The position numbers and the translations under genes are program-made. The notes under the pieces were generated by a model. That model was not told where the DNA came from, did no database searches, and saw only the letters and a list, made by a program, of their open reading frames with translations. Of a stretch of DNA of 63,345 nt, positions 7,579 through 15,621 are shown piece after piece. Source of the DNA: Paludibacteraceae bacterium (GTDB lineage Bacteria > Bacteroidota > Bacteroidia > Bacteroidales > Paludibacteraceae); the NCBI GenBank assembly GCA_905233375.1, contig CAJOEJ010000012.1, forward strand, positions 1-63,345, written 5' to 3'. How positions within the stretch are numbered: position 1 is the first letter of the stretch; each line of letters opens with the position of its first letter.

Positions 7579-9639
7579 TTATTTGACTAATTCATTTATT
7601 TCACAGAATTGCCTTTTAAGTATTTCTCTTTGAGAAAGCAAATTTTGTTCTTCCTGTATAAATTTTTCCAACTGCTCTTGACGATTGGTCAAGTTATTTG
7701 TCGCTTCCTCAAAACTTTTTAGAATCGGATTTAACAACTGATTCTCGTATATGTCAGCAATTTGGGAAATAATAAATTGTTTCTTTTTTGTTAAAGTAGA
7801 GATAAATGCATCTACCGGAAATTCCAGAACCAAATTATCCAATATTTTACACATTTCTTTCTTTGCCTCTTTTACCATACAGATATCCCTAATCATCCCA
7901 TATACACCAAATGTCACTCCGGTAAGCCAACCATCCACAGCGGCGACAATGATATCTTTGATACTGACTTGCTCTCCTTCTTCTTCGGCTGTATCCGGAA
8001 TAGAATCAATATCATCGACACTAAAGCGGATTTTACGCTCTGCCTCTTCTGAAATATCACGTTGATTCATGTCCGGCATATAACGCTGCAACACATCATT
8101 GATTCCGTTAAAGAAATCATCTAACGGAATAGACAGTTCATGTCTGGCTTTATCCAATTGATCTTCTACACACCGTAACAACATACGCTGTACTAATACG
8201 GCAACAAAATTTTCGTAATATCGGAGGATATCATCTACAGAAGTTTTTAGGATACTGAGATCCATTACTTCCCGTTTTGCCCGATTGCACTCACTCGAAA
8301 CCAGATCCTCAATCTCCCGTCTAAATCGACGTTCCAGCTGGTTAAAGGATTCTTCTATCTCATATGACAAATTGTCTATTTTCCGTCTGATACGACGCGC
8401 TGCACGATCCGTTTGGTCTCTCCTGTTGGTCAAATCATCATCAGGAATCCTATATACAGCTATTTTTGACCGGCATTCACTGATTGAACGGTTTATGTCC
8501 GTCAACTTGTTTGCTCCTACCGCCAAGATAGCATTTATCGGTTTTCGGAGCAAGATTTCCGCCTTTTCTTTTTCTATCACATTTAACACAGCAGCAGTTA
8601 GCAAATCTATCTGACTCTTTTCTCTAAACTCTCGAGAATTACTTATTTCGAATATTCTGCTGCATCTGTTCCATGCAAAATCATATTCTTCCGTTTCTTG
8701 AATTTTGCGCATAGGCATCTCAGAGAGGAGTGCCATTTGTGCCGAGAATAAAATAGGAGTAGCGTCTTCCATGATACTGGCAAGACGCGTATCTCCGCAT
8801 TCGTCACAAGCACGCCGAATCTGGGAAGATATATATTCCACCATTTCAGATTGCAAATCTCCGTTCTCTACAGGAATGTCATATTTATTTACTCCTATAA
8901 TCACTTTCCCAATCCCGCAAGAACGCACGTGCTTGAATAAAATAGAACGATCCACACTGCTGAATGGCATACCGGCATATAATAACACCACAACCGCGTC
9001 CGCATTTTTCAGGAACTCTTTAGACCGCTCTTCACGAGAGACAATAGGATCATTAAATCCCGGAGTGTCCACCAATTGTACTCCTTTGAGATTTTCATTG
9101 GGATAATAGATAGTTACGGATTTGGTGATGGACACATATTTTCCCTTCGCACCGACATATTCAATGAGATTATCAAATGTATCCTCACGCGTTTTCCCCA
9201 ATAACGAGTTTAAATTCAATCCGTTTTCATTAGCCTGTGCCACCAATTCCTTTGCAGCCTGAATTTTTAACCGTTCCTCCTCTTTTATCACATCTTCCAA
9301 AGAGCGAGATGCTTGATAAAGTTGCTCCTCCCATTCCTCTTTGGAGTACAATTCCGCCACAATTTTCTTTTCTTTGCCATAAGTAATAACGGATAAAGCG
9401 GCAGTCATCGGTGTGACCGCAGCAGGGAGAATATCCTCTTCGAAGACAAACGCATTGAGAAAAGTAGATTTTCCACTCTTCATTTGTCCGATAACTCCGA
9501 TGGTCAACACATCATCATCCAATTTTGAAAGAATCTCATGTTGGCGATTCGAGTCAATCCAACCGTAATCTGCAGCACGCTTTACAGACTCTCTTACTTT
9601 TTCTTTCCGTGCTTGCCAACCGGTAAATATAGTAGCCAT
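7579..9639 (-). CDS. Dynamin-like GTPase (copy 1)
   Basis: A 686-residue large GTPase. The P-loop is GQMKSGKST at 51-59, the switch-I threonine lies in TPMTA (76-80), G3 is DTPG at 191-194 and G4 is NKYD at 251-254. The rest is long and helical with coiled-coil character (about 360-500) and a short hydrophobic, glycine-containing stretch (GWLTGVTFGVYGM, about 560) that could insert in membrane. This is the layout of bacterial dynamin-like proteins, which bind and remodel membranes on GTP hydrolysis. It is the third of three dynamin-like genes in this operon, 19 nt after the second. Bacterial dynamins often work in pairs. Confidence 0.88.
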   Translation of the reverse strand: MATIFTGWQARKEKVRESVKRAADYGWIDSNRQHEILSKLDDDVLTIGVIGQMKSGKSTFLNAFVFEEDILPAAVTPMTAALSVITYGKEKKIVAELYSKEEWEEQLYQASRSLEDVIKEEERLKIQAAKELVAQANENGLNLNSLLGKTREDTFDNLIEYVGAKGKYVSITKSVTIYYPNENLKGVQLVDTPGFNDPIVSREERSKEFLKNADAVVVLLYAGMPFSSVDRSILFKHVRSCGIGKVIIGVNKYDIPVENGDLQSEMVEYISSQIRRACDECGDTRLASIMEDATPILFSAQMALLSEMPMRKIQETEEYDFAWNRCSRIFEISNSREFREKSQIDLLTAAVLNVIEKEKAEILLRKPINAILAVGANKLTDINRSISECRSKIAVYRIPDDDLTNRRDQTDRAARRIRRKIDNLSYEIEESFNQLERRFRREIEDLVSSECNRAKREVMDLSILKTSVDDILRYYENFVAVLVQRMLLRCVEDQLDKARHELSIPLDDFFNGINDVLQRYMPDMNQRDISEEAERKIRFSVDDIDSIPDTAEEEGEQVSIKDIIVAAVDGWLTGVTFGVYGMIRDICMVKEAKKEMCKILDNLVLEFPVDAFISTLTKKKQFIISQIADIYENQLLNPILKSFEEATNNLTNRQEQLEKFIQEEQNLLSQREILKRQFCEINELVK

Positions 9640-9658
9640 AATCGTTAAAATTTACTTT

Positions 9659-11884
9659 CTATTTTTTAGGCTTATGCCCGATTTTTGTCTTTTCATACGC
9701 GTTTTGATAACTCTTACGCAAGATACGGAACTTTTCCAGTAGTTGCTGAACCAGAACCACTTTCTGATTCAATTCGCGCAACTTGATATCCAGTTGTTCC
9801 ATCTCAGACACTATTTCTCCGTTATTCTGGAACAACTCATTCATCCGTTCATTACTATTCGTTATATCGCTCATTATGGAAGACAGCTTGTTATAGTCCG
9901 CAATAGTCAACTTATAATAATCAGTAAGGATTATATGATCTATAAACTGAGGAAGCGTCGATGCTGTTTCACACTGAGATGTCATATTACGATGAAGTAC
10001 GCCGTAATTATACCTGATTCTTTCTCTGGATTGTTTCTTGGTAGTATAAGTTGCTTGGCATTGATTGAACTCTGCCATCAAATCAGCAACTGTTTCTTTT
10101 AAAAGTTTTTCAATTTCTTCTAAAATGCTATCCTTTGTTTTGTCGTGCTTGACTTCCGCAATTGGCTTTAAAATCAACGAAAGGGGATGCAACGTTTTAT
10201 TGGAAGAAAAGCGGATAATGCCCTTTGCGGGAATTTTATGTTTTTCTAATCCCTTTATTATATCCTTTTCAACAGCATCTACTTCGCTCTTGGATTTGGT
10301 ATCCGTCTTGTTGATGATGATGTATAGCGGACAGGAAAGATGCTGTTTCACAACATGAAACATTTTAGAAATCACCTCATTCCCAAGTGCTCCCAAATTA
10401 ACGTCAAACACCCAGAACAGGGCATCGCATTCATTAATCACGTCTATTGTTCGACGGGTGTCTTCATCATCCAAAGAGCAGAATCCGGGAGTATCCAGAA
10501 TGCTAATCTTATCCAAATTAGGGTTGTTGTATTTCATCACGAAATATGAAATCAACGAAGATATGCCTTTAATATTCTCCAGCATATCCTTGGTCACTCT
10601 TCGGAATGATTGCTCTGAGATTTTTTTCAGTTTATTATCCGGTGTATAAAATTGGAACCGGCTCTCTCTTCCGCCGGATATATAGGTAGGAATGGCGGTA
10701 GTAGCCTTTGTATCAACAGGCAATAAGGCTTGATTTGCTTGGTCTTGTGACAAAATACGGTTCACTATAGATGTTTTTCCCGCAGAAAACTCTCCCACGA
10801 AAGCTATTGTCGTTTTATCCCCGATCCAAGTCTTTTTCGAAGAAACAGCCCAATTGCGAACCCGGTTAAGATAAGACAAGACTTCTCCCTGCTGATTTTT
10901 AGAAACGATTTTTTTTACAGAAGAAACAATCTCCTCACATATAAAATCCGCCAGCCTGTCAATCGTTGTATTCAACTCTTGCCCGTCAGATGATAGTTGA
11001 GCGCCTAAAATCTCATCCACAAACGTCAAGGTTTGTCCCTTTGATTGCAACTCTTCCGTCGTTGTTATGTGCTTTTTCTCAAGTTCATCATACGAACGTT
11101 GAAGACATGATTTCTCGCTTGCCAAAGTTAAGTTCTCTTGCTCAAATGCGGAAATTTTAGTCCGCAACCGGGTTACTTCTTTTTCTTTGTCTGCAAGATC
11201 ATCCTCCAAGTCTTCGACATCCTGTAATAATTGGGACACCTGTCGCTCCAAATCTGTGATTTTTTCATTCTGATTTTGGATTTTAACTTGTGCATCAGCC
11301 AATTCATCTTGGACATGAATTAAATCCGCTACGCGCTGATTAAGCGCAGACACATTCGTTTGCGCTTGCTGTAATTGCTCCTGTGTTTCCTCTAATTCTT
11401 TCTGCACATGAGTTAAAGCCGCTATGCGCTGATTAAGTGAAGACACATTCGCTTGCGCTTGCTGCAATTGCTCTTGCGCTTCCTCTAATTCTTTCTGTAC
11501 ATGAGTTAATTCCGCTACGCGCTGGTTAAGCACAGACGCATTCGCTTGCGCTTGCTGTAATTGCTCCTGCGTTTCCTCTAATTCTTTCTGCACTTGAGTC
11601 AATTCCGCTACGCGCTGGTTAAGAGAAGATACATTTGCCTGCTCTTGCTGCAATTGCTCCTGCGTTTCCTCTAATTCTTTCTGCACTTGAGTTAATTCCG
11701 CTACGCGCTGGTTAAGAGAAGATACATTTGCCTGCTCTTGCCCAAGCTGAAGACGCAGTTCCTTTACGATATTATAGGCATCCTCCTCTTGCTTCTTACA
11801 TCTAATGACTCTGTAAGTAAGTACGGACACAACAATGACAATAAGGACTAACCCTCCTACTATACAATACGCAGCTATTTCCAT
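9659..11884 (-). CDS. Membrane-anchored coiled-coil dynamin-like GTPase (copy 2)
   Basis: A 741-residue protein. Residues 5-27 are a single N-terminal transmembrane helix (IVGGLVLIVIVVSVL). Residues 51 to about 300 are a long coiled coil whose first part is five 31-residue repeats (NVSSLNQRVAELTQVQKELE). The GTPase domain follows: P-loop GEFSAGKTS near 360, DTPGF near 465 and NKTD near 525. A helical stalk completes it. The geometry suggests a GTPase held away from the inner membrane on a coiled-coil stalk. It lies between the small coiled-coil gene (9 nt) and the third GTPase (19 nt), which suggests the three act as one complex. Confidence 0.87.
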   Translation of the reverse strand: MEIAAYCIVGGLVLIVIVVSVLTYRVIRCKKQEEDAYNIVKELRLQLGQEQANVSSLNQRVAELTQVQKELEETQEQLQQEQANVSSLNQRVAELTQVQKELEETQEQLQQAQANASVLNQRVAELTHVQKELEEAQEQLQQAQANVSSLNQRIAALTHVQKELEETQEQLQQAQTNVSALNQRVADLIHVQDELADAQVKIQNQNEKITDLERQVSQLLQDVEDLEDDLADKEKEVTRLRTKISAFEQENLTLASEKSCLQRSYDELEKKHITTTEELQSKGQTLTFVDEILGAQLSSDGQELNTTIDRLADFICEEIVSSVKKIVSKNQQGEVLSYLNRVRNWAVSSKKTWIGDKTTIAFVGEFSAGKTSIVNRILSQDQANQALLPVDTKATTAIPTYISGGRESRFQFYTPDNKLKKISEQSFRRVTKDMLENIKGISSLISYFVMKYNNPNLDKISILDTPGFCSLDDEDTRRTIDVINECDALFWVFDVNLGALGNEVISKMFHVVKQHLSCPLYIIINKTDTKSKSEVDAVEKDIIKGLEKHKIPAKGIIRFSSNKTLHPLSLILKPIAEVKHDKTKDSILEEIEKLLKETVADLMAEFNQCQATYTTKKQSRERIRYNYGVLHRNMTSQCETASTLPQFIDHIILTDYYKLTIADYNKLSSIMSDITNSNERMNELFQNNGEIVSEMEQLDIKLRELNQKVVLVQQLLEKFRILRKSYQNAYEKTKIGHKPKK
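11270..11734 (-). repeat. Five tandem 93-bp repeats encoding coiled-coil units
   Basis: Five in-frame units of 93 bp (31 residues) fall inside the coiled-coil GTPase gene. For example, GTTAAGAGAAGATACATTTG recurs at 11618 and 11711. The first two protein units are almost identical; the later ones drift to NASVLNQ, NVSSLNQRIAALTH and NVSALNQRVADLIH. Copy-number change would alter stalk length without breaking the frame. Confidence 0.85.
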
Positions 11885-11893
11885 AGTATTTCT

Positions 11894-12262
11894 TTATCCT
11901 TTTAATGCATCCAGTTCCGCCTTGACGGCTTCGTATGACTCTCTGTATTCTTCAACCTGTTCCAAGAGTTGACGCACTTGTTCTTCCAGGTTTTCTACTT
12001 TCCTTTGAGCATCTTGAAGCGCATCATGCGAATCATCCATGTCTTCTTCTTTCTCGTTCAACTGACGGTGAAGACGTGCATTGGAAGCCTCCAAATCCTC
12101 AATAGTACGTTCGCTTTCCTTAAGTTTCTTACGCAATGTTTCATTTTCCTGCATCAGAGTCTCCAACTCCTTAACCTTGTCGTTTTCATTGGAACTAACT
12201 ACGTAGTCTTTAACTACCATTGCACCGGCACCCACGGCACCGCCTACTATAAACTCCCACAT
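11894..12262 (-). CDS. Small membrane-anchored coiled-coil protein
   Basis: A 122-residue protein. The first 22 residues are hydrophobic and glycine/alanine rich (FIVGGAVGAGAMVV), a likely short membrane anchor. Residues 25-120 are almost entirely charged heptads (KELETLMQENETLRKKL and onward), a strong coiled coil. It has no catalytic motif. It is placed 4 nt after one dynamin-like gene and 9 nt before another whose N-terminus is also a membrane helix plus coiled coil. It may pair with that stalk as an adaptor for the GTPases. I do not recognise a named family. Confidence 0.75.
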   Translation of the reverse strand: MWEFIVGGAVGAGAMVVKDYVVSSNENDKVKELETLMQENETLRKKLKESERTIEDLEASNARLHRQLNEKEEDMDDSHDALQDAQRKVENLEEQVRQLLEQVEEYRESYEAVKAELDALKG

Positions 12263-12266
12263 ATGA

Positions 12267-14045
12267 TTATAATTGACCTAATTGTGACTTATATTGTTTT
12301 ATTTGCTCTATTCGTTTGTTATATGCATCTTGCTGCTGCTCTTTTTCCTGCCTTAATGTCTCTATCGTTGATTTTAATTCATCCAACGTAGATTGCATTT
12401 CCTCTTGGATGGATGCGCGCAACTGATTGAGCAATGCAGTAATATTCTGAACCATTTTTTGTCTAAAGGACGGCATCAACGTACTATCAATGTAGTTATG
12501 AACCGCGCGCTGACGCTGTGTTTTTGCCCAGGTTGCATCGCCCGCCAGCCCGACTATTTCCGTTATAATACCTTTTGACGAACCAAATTGCTGACCTACA
12601 TGCTGATCCTCTTGATCAACCGTCTGGAACTCCGACATGATACGTTCAATAGTAGATGCCGATGTTCCGTTTTCCGAAGGGGACTCAACTATTTGTTCCG
12701 CCACATCTCCGACAGCATCGCCAATCATAGTGGCCGCTGTTCCGGCTCCGGAACCACCCGTCGCAGCCACATATGCCGCAGCTGCTGCAATTTTTAGTCC
12801 GGTTGCAATCTTGCCGTCATGCTCATGACCAACGGTATTTAAGTGCAAATTATAGTTCAATCCATCTAATTTAAAGGCACTCAGATCCACATCTTCCAGA
12901 CAACGAAGCGAAATACCATTCTCTGTGCCTTGTACACGACGAGACTCCTGCCGCAGCAAATCCATTATTTCGGAACAAATCGAATCGATTACCATTGCAG
13001 AACAACTATTAATTGCAATCTTTGCCTCTTCATCATAATTGCCACGGGCATTCGCAACGATTTGCTCCAATTGCATAGCGACAGTATCTTCGAAAGTTCT
13101 CTCTCCTTTACGGCATATCTCCGTTATATTATCCTTGATGGAATATAACAATCGCTCAATCGTACGATGTACATTTCGTTGTTTGTCCTCTGCTTCTTTA
13201 AGCATTTCGAACAACTCGTTAGAGGAGAATGATTGAGAACGTAAAAGCGAATCGATTTGTTGCAACAAACGTTGTACTACATTGTGTACCCGTTGTTGAT
13301 TCACCTTGCTGAGAATCTCTTCTTTCTGTTCACGGACTCTTTGCAACAATTCAATCAATGGTTCAATCTTACCGTTTATTGCAGAAACAGCAACAATATT
13401 CTTGCGGTCTATACGAAGTTGCGAAACGATATTCTCAATGGAGGCTTCCACATCCGCATCCGACTTGGTATCCGCCTTGGTCACAACAACAAACATCTGT
13501 TTTTGAGAAAGCTGCATTGATTTGATATAATTACTCAGCGATGCCGACAATTGGGCATTGATATCAATCAGCAACAGTATGCCATCCGCTTGGGGAAGAA
13601 AGTTCGTTAAAATCTCACGATGTTTCGGATCGGTTGACTGAAGTCCCGGAGTATCTACCAAAATAAGGGATGAAGGCACTTGGGTAGAAGTATCATATAC
13701 ATCCACAACCGGCACATCCGACAGTTTGCTATTCTTAAGCGTAGCGATATCATCCACCCGGGTATCCGTTCCGTCCGATTGATGAATAACCGCATAACAT
13801 TCGTTGCTTCCGAAATGCACCTCAAAAATGGATGCGGTAGTTGGAATCGTTGCCGTTTCCAGCGCACGGCTATCTGTCAGCGCATTAATCAATGACGTCT
13901 TTCCGCTGGAAAAATCTCCCACTAACGGCAATACCAATGGACAATTATTCGCCATTTTGGATTCCAGCGCCTCAATGTCACTCAAGAGATGATTGGCGCC
14001 GATAAAGGAGGCGACTTCTCTTAAAAATAATAACTTATCTTCCAT
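12267..14045 (-). CDS. Dynamin-like GTPase (copy 3)
   Basis: A 592-residue protein. The P-loop is GDFSSGKTS at 43-51, the switch-I region is TIPTTAS, G3 is DTPG at 131-134 and G4 is TKAD at 189-192. After a helical region, a small-residue hydrophobic segment (GLKIAAAAAYVAATGG, around 410-430) may act as a membrane paddle. The C-terminus is a helical stalk rich in glutamine and glutamate. It is divergent from the other two GTPases of the operon, so this is not a recent triplication. It is the first GTPase to be transcribed and lies 21 nt after the in-frame extension of the zinc-finger gene. Confidence 0.87.
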   Translation of the reverse strand: MEDKLLFLREVASFIGANHLLSDIEALESKMANNCPLVLPLVGDFSSGKTSLINALTDSRALETATIPTTASIFEVHFGSNECYAVIHQSDGTDTRVDDIATLKNSKLSDVPVVDVYDTSTQVPSSLILVDTPGLQSTDPKHREILTNFLPQADGILLLIDINAQLSASLSNYIKSMQLSQKQMFVVVTKADTKSDADVEASIENIVSQLRIDRKNIVAVSAINGKIEPLIELLQRVREQKEEILSKVNQQRVHNVVQRLLQQIDSLLRSQSFSSNELFEMLKEAEDKQRNVHRTIERLLYSIKDNITEICRKGERTFEDTVAMQLEQIVANARGNYDEEAKIAINSCSAMVIDSICSEIMDLLRQESRRVQGTENGISLRCLEDVDLSAFKLDGLNYNLHLNTVGHEHDGKIATGLKIAAAAAYVAATGGSGAGTAATMIGDAVGDVAEQIVESPSENGTSASTIERIMSEFQTVDQEDQHVGQQFGSSKGIITEIVGLAGDATWAKTQRQRAVHNYIDSTLMPSFRQKMVQNITALLNQLRASIQEEMQSTLDELKSTIETLRQEKEQQQDAYNKRIEQIKQYKSQLGQL

Positions 14046-14066
14046 ATACTTTGATGAATTTTTATA

Positions 14067-14234
14067 TCAATACCCTCTTCTCTCCAACTGATCCAATTCG
14101 CTTTGGAGTTCAATCAGTTGTTTTTGATACGTATATTTCAGCGTGGAACGAGACATACGCAAAGTGGTCAAAGACGGATCTACTCCATGCGTCGCATCAC
14201 GCATCCGATCCGTACGCTCCTCCCATTCAATGCG
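14067..14234 (-). other. In-frame extension after ochre stop of zinc-finger gene (split C-terminus or mini-ORF)
   Basis: Directly after the TAA at 14235-14237 the same frame stays open for 55 codons to a TGA at 14067-14069. The sequence (RIEWEERTDRM, then SRSTLKYTYQKQLIELQ, ending ERRGY) continues the charged helical character of the upstream C-terminus (MSRERKIEALRRRIYDLRQ). Three explanations fit: a recent nonsense mutation that truncated a 249-residue protein, stop-codon readthrough, or a separate 45-residue ORF from the ATG at 14204. The last base of the extension is 21 nt before the next gene. Confidence 0.6.
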
Positions 14235-14816
14235 TTATATATTCTGTCGCAAGTCATATATACGCCTTCTCAATGCTTCAATTTTTCGTTCTCTGGACAT
14301 CTCTACATTCGGATTTGTCCCTGCGACAGTCGAACCAAAGGGACCATTTGCCGGTTGGAGCGTCCGAATAGGGACATAACACGTCTGGCATAATCCCGTT
14401 CCGAGACATCTCGGGCAAGTGGATACCATATGCATCTGATCGGTTATACGACCTGTTCCCCGACATGCCTGACACTGACGAGAACCATGACATTCAGGAC
14501 ATTCACCCGGTGCGTAAGTACGCATATTGAATACCTGACGTTCATATTCCCGACCCTTGCTGTCAAAAATGATGATCATATCGCCGTTACACCAATCCCA
14601 ATCATAGGTGTCATAATCAATATGCACCGCCTGACCTGCTTTGAGCTCGACATAGCCGTCTTTAGGCGCTATTTGTCCGCTTCCATCCACTAATCGGAAT
14701 GCAACTTTCTCAGAACGGAACCAACGGGTACAAGTAATCAACAAGGAGAAAGACAATTGTCCTCCCTTGCGCAGACTACCATAACGCTGCCAATCATATT
14801 TCAAATCCATACTCAT
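14235..14816 (-). CDS. DnaJ-type zinc-finger protein (paralogue B)
   Basis: A 193-residue protein. The first 105 residues are beta-rich with an aromatic/acidic block (HIDYDTYDWDWCNGD). A zinc module follows: CPEC-HG, CQAC-RGTG, CPRC-LGTG and CQTC, four CxxC pairs arranged like the CxxCxGxG finger of DnaJ. There is no J domain, so it is not a co-chaperone of the usual kind. In DnaJ this finger binds unfolded protein. It is a paralogue of the gene at 14948-15442, sharing APGECPECHGS / GPGECPECHGS and CQTCYVP. Its C-terminus is followed in frame by a 55-codon extension beyond the stop. Confidence 0.75.
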   Translation of the reverse strand: MSMDLKYDWQRYGSLRKGGQLSFSLLITCTRWFRSEKVAFRLVDGSGQIAPKDGYVELKAGQAVHIDYDTYDWDWCNGDMIIIFDSKGREYERQVFNMRTYAPGECPECHGSRQCQACRGTGRITDQMHMVSTCPRCLGTGLCQTCYVPIRTLQPANGPFGSTVAGTNPNVEMSRERKIEALRRRIYDLRQNI

Positions 14817-14855
14817 TATTTAAACAGATTCAGCCCCGGAGCAAGCCGGAATCGA

Positions 14856-14899
14856 GACGGGGGAAAGACGGGGGCAAGACGGGGGCAAGACGAGAGCAA
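14856..14899. repeat. Four tandem 11-bp GC-rich repeats between the two zinc-finger genes
   Basis: Units GACGGGGGAAA, GACGGGGGCAA, GACGGGGGCAA and GACGAGAGCAA follow each other without gaps in the 131-bp spacer. The gene spacing elsewhere in this operon is mostly under 25 nt. The repeats are not coding in an obvious frame and could affect transcript folding. Confidence 0.8.
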
Positions 14900-14947
14900 A
14901 CCGACGGTCACTCGAAAGCATCAGCCTACGTCATCGATACAAAATCG

Positions 14948-15442
14948 TCACATTGGTATGAGACCGGTCGGAGCACCTCCATAACGGGGTGTACGGCGGG
15001 GAACATAACAAGTTTGGCAGATACCTGTCCCATCGCAATCGGGGCATTTGGTGTATTCTTCCATTCGACCGCGAGGCCATACATAACCATTGCCGTTACA
15101 TCTGCGGCACTTATGCGAACCATGGCATTCCGGACATTCGCCCGGACCATACTCCCGCAACTGAAGAGTCCATTGGTCGATTACGCGGTTATTATCATCC
15201 AATAATACGACGGTATCCCCTTGACAAAACAACCAATCAACCGTATCATAATTAAATGCTACCGTCTTCCCGGCATCCAATACTTGCCCGCGCCAGAACC
15301 ATGGCTGCTGGCGATTCGCATCGTAAATGGCAATGTTATATGTAGATTTCAGTATCCAATTGGTATTTGACAACTCAAACGACCACATTTTGCCACCCAA
15401 TCGCTGGCAGGATACTTTTCTGAAATTTCCTTTCAAGCCCAT
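14948..15442 (-). CDS. DnaJ-type zinc-finger protein (paralogue A), first gene of the operon
   Basis: A 164-residue protein with the same plan as its neighbour. A beta-rich N-terminal domain (NYDTVDWLFCQGD matches DYDTYDWDWCNGD in the paralogue) is followed by four CxxC pairs (CPEC, CRRC, CPDC, CQTC) with Gly spacing typical of the DnaJ central finger. It ends soon after the finger, without the helical tail seen in paralogue B. A promoter lies about 55 nt upstream, so this is the leading gene of the large minus-strand operon. Function is unknown; a substrate-binding or complex-assembly role is a guess from the finger. Confidence 0.75.
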   Translation of the reverse strand: MGLKGNFRKVSCQRLGGKMWSFELSNTNWILKSTYNIAIYDANRQQPWFWRGQVLDAGKTVAFNYDTVDWLFCQGDTVVLLDDNNRVIDQWTLQLREYGPGECPECHGSHKCRRCNGNGYVWPRGRMEEYTKCPDCDGTGICQTCYVPRRTPRYGGAPTGLIPM

Positions 15443-15496
15443 GCTAAGTAGATATTAAGATTCGTTTACAATGCCCTAATGACTATAAATCGACTG

Positions 15497-15527
15497 CAAA
15501 GATAGCAAAAAGTATAGAATAATCAAA
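15497..15527 (-). promoter_or_regulatory. Bacteroidota-type promoter of the large GTPase/TIR/protease operon
   Basis: Reading the minus strand, TATCTTTG (15497-15504 on plus as CAAAGATA) fits the -7 TAnnTTTG. A TTTG lies at 15524-15527 (plus CAAA), with 19 nt between, matching the -33 box. It sits about 55 nt upstream of the first gene. Confidence 0.75.
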
Positions 15528-15587
15528 ATTATTTTACAAAAATCGTATGTTTTTTTTATTTTTATGCCAAAAGAGAAGAAAAACGAT

Positions 15588-15610
15588 AAAAATGTTTCCA
15601 CAAAGAAACA
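15588..15610 (-). terminator. Weak intrinsic terminator after the TIR gene
   Basis: On the minus strand, TGTTTC-loop-GAAACA is followed by five T residues, 12 nt after the stop of the TIR gene. The stem is short and AT-rich, so termination may be incomplete. Confidence 0.4.
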
Positions 15611-15621
15611 ACCGGCCTTTA

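Noticed and set aside
1..15442. Assignment of the operon to Thoeris or another named defence system
   Set aside because: TIR and SIR2 parts are present, but the SIR2 motifs are degenerate and the remaining genes do not match the two-gene Thoeris layout.
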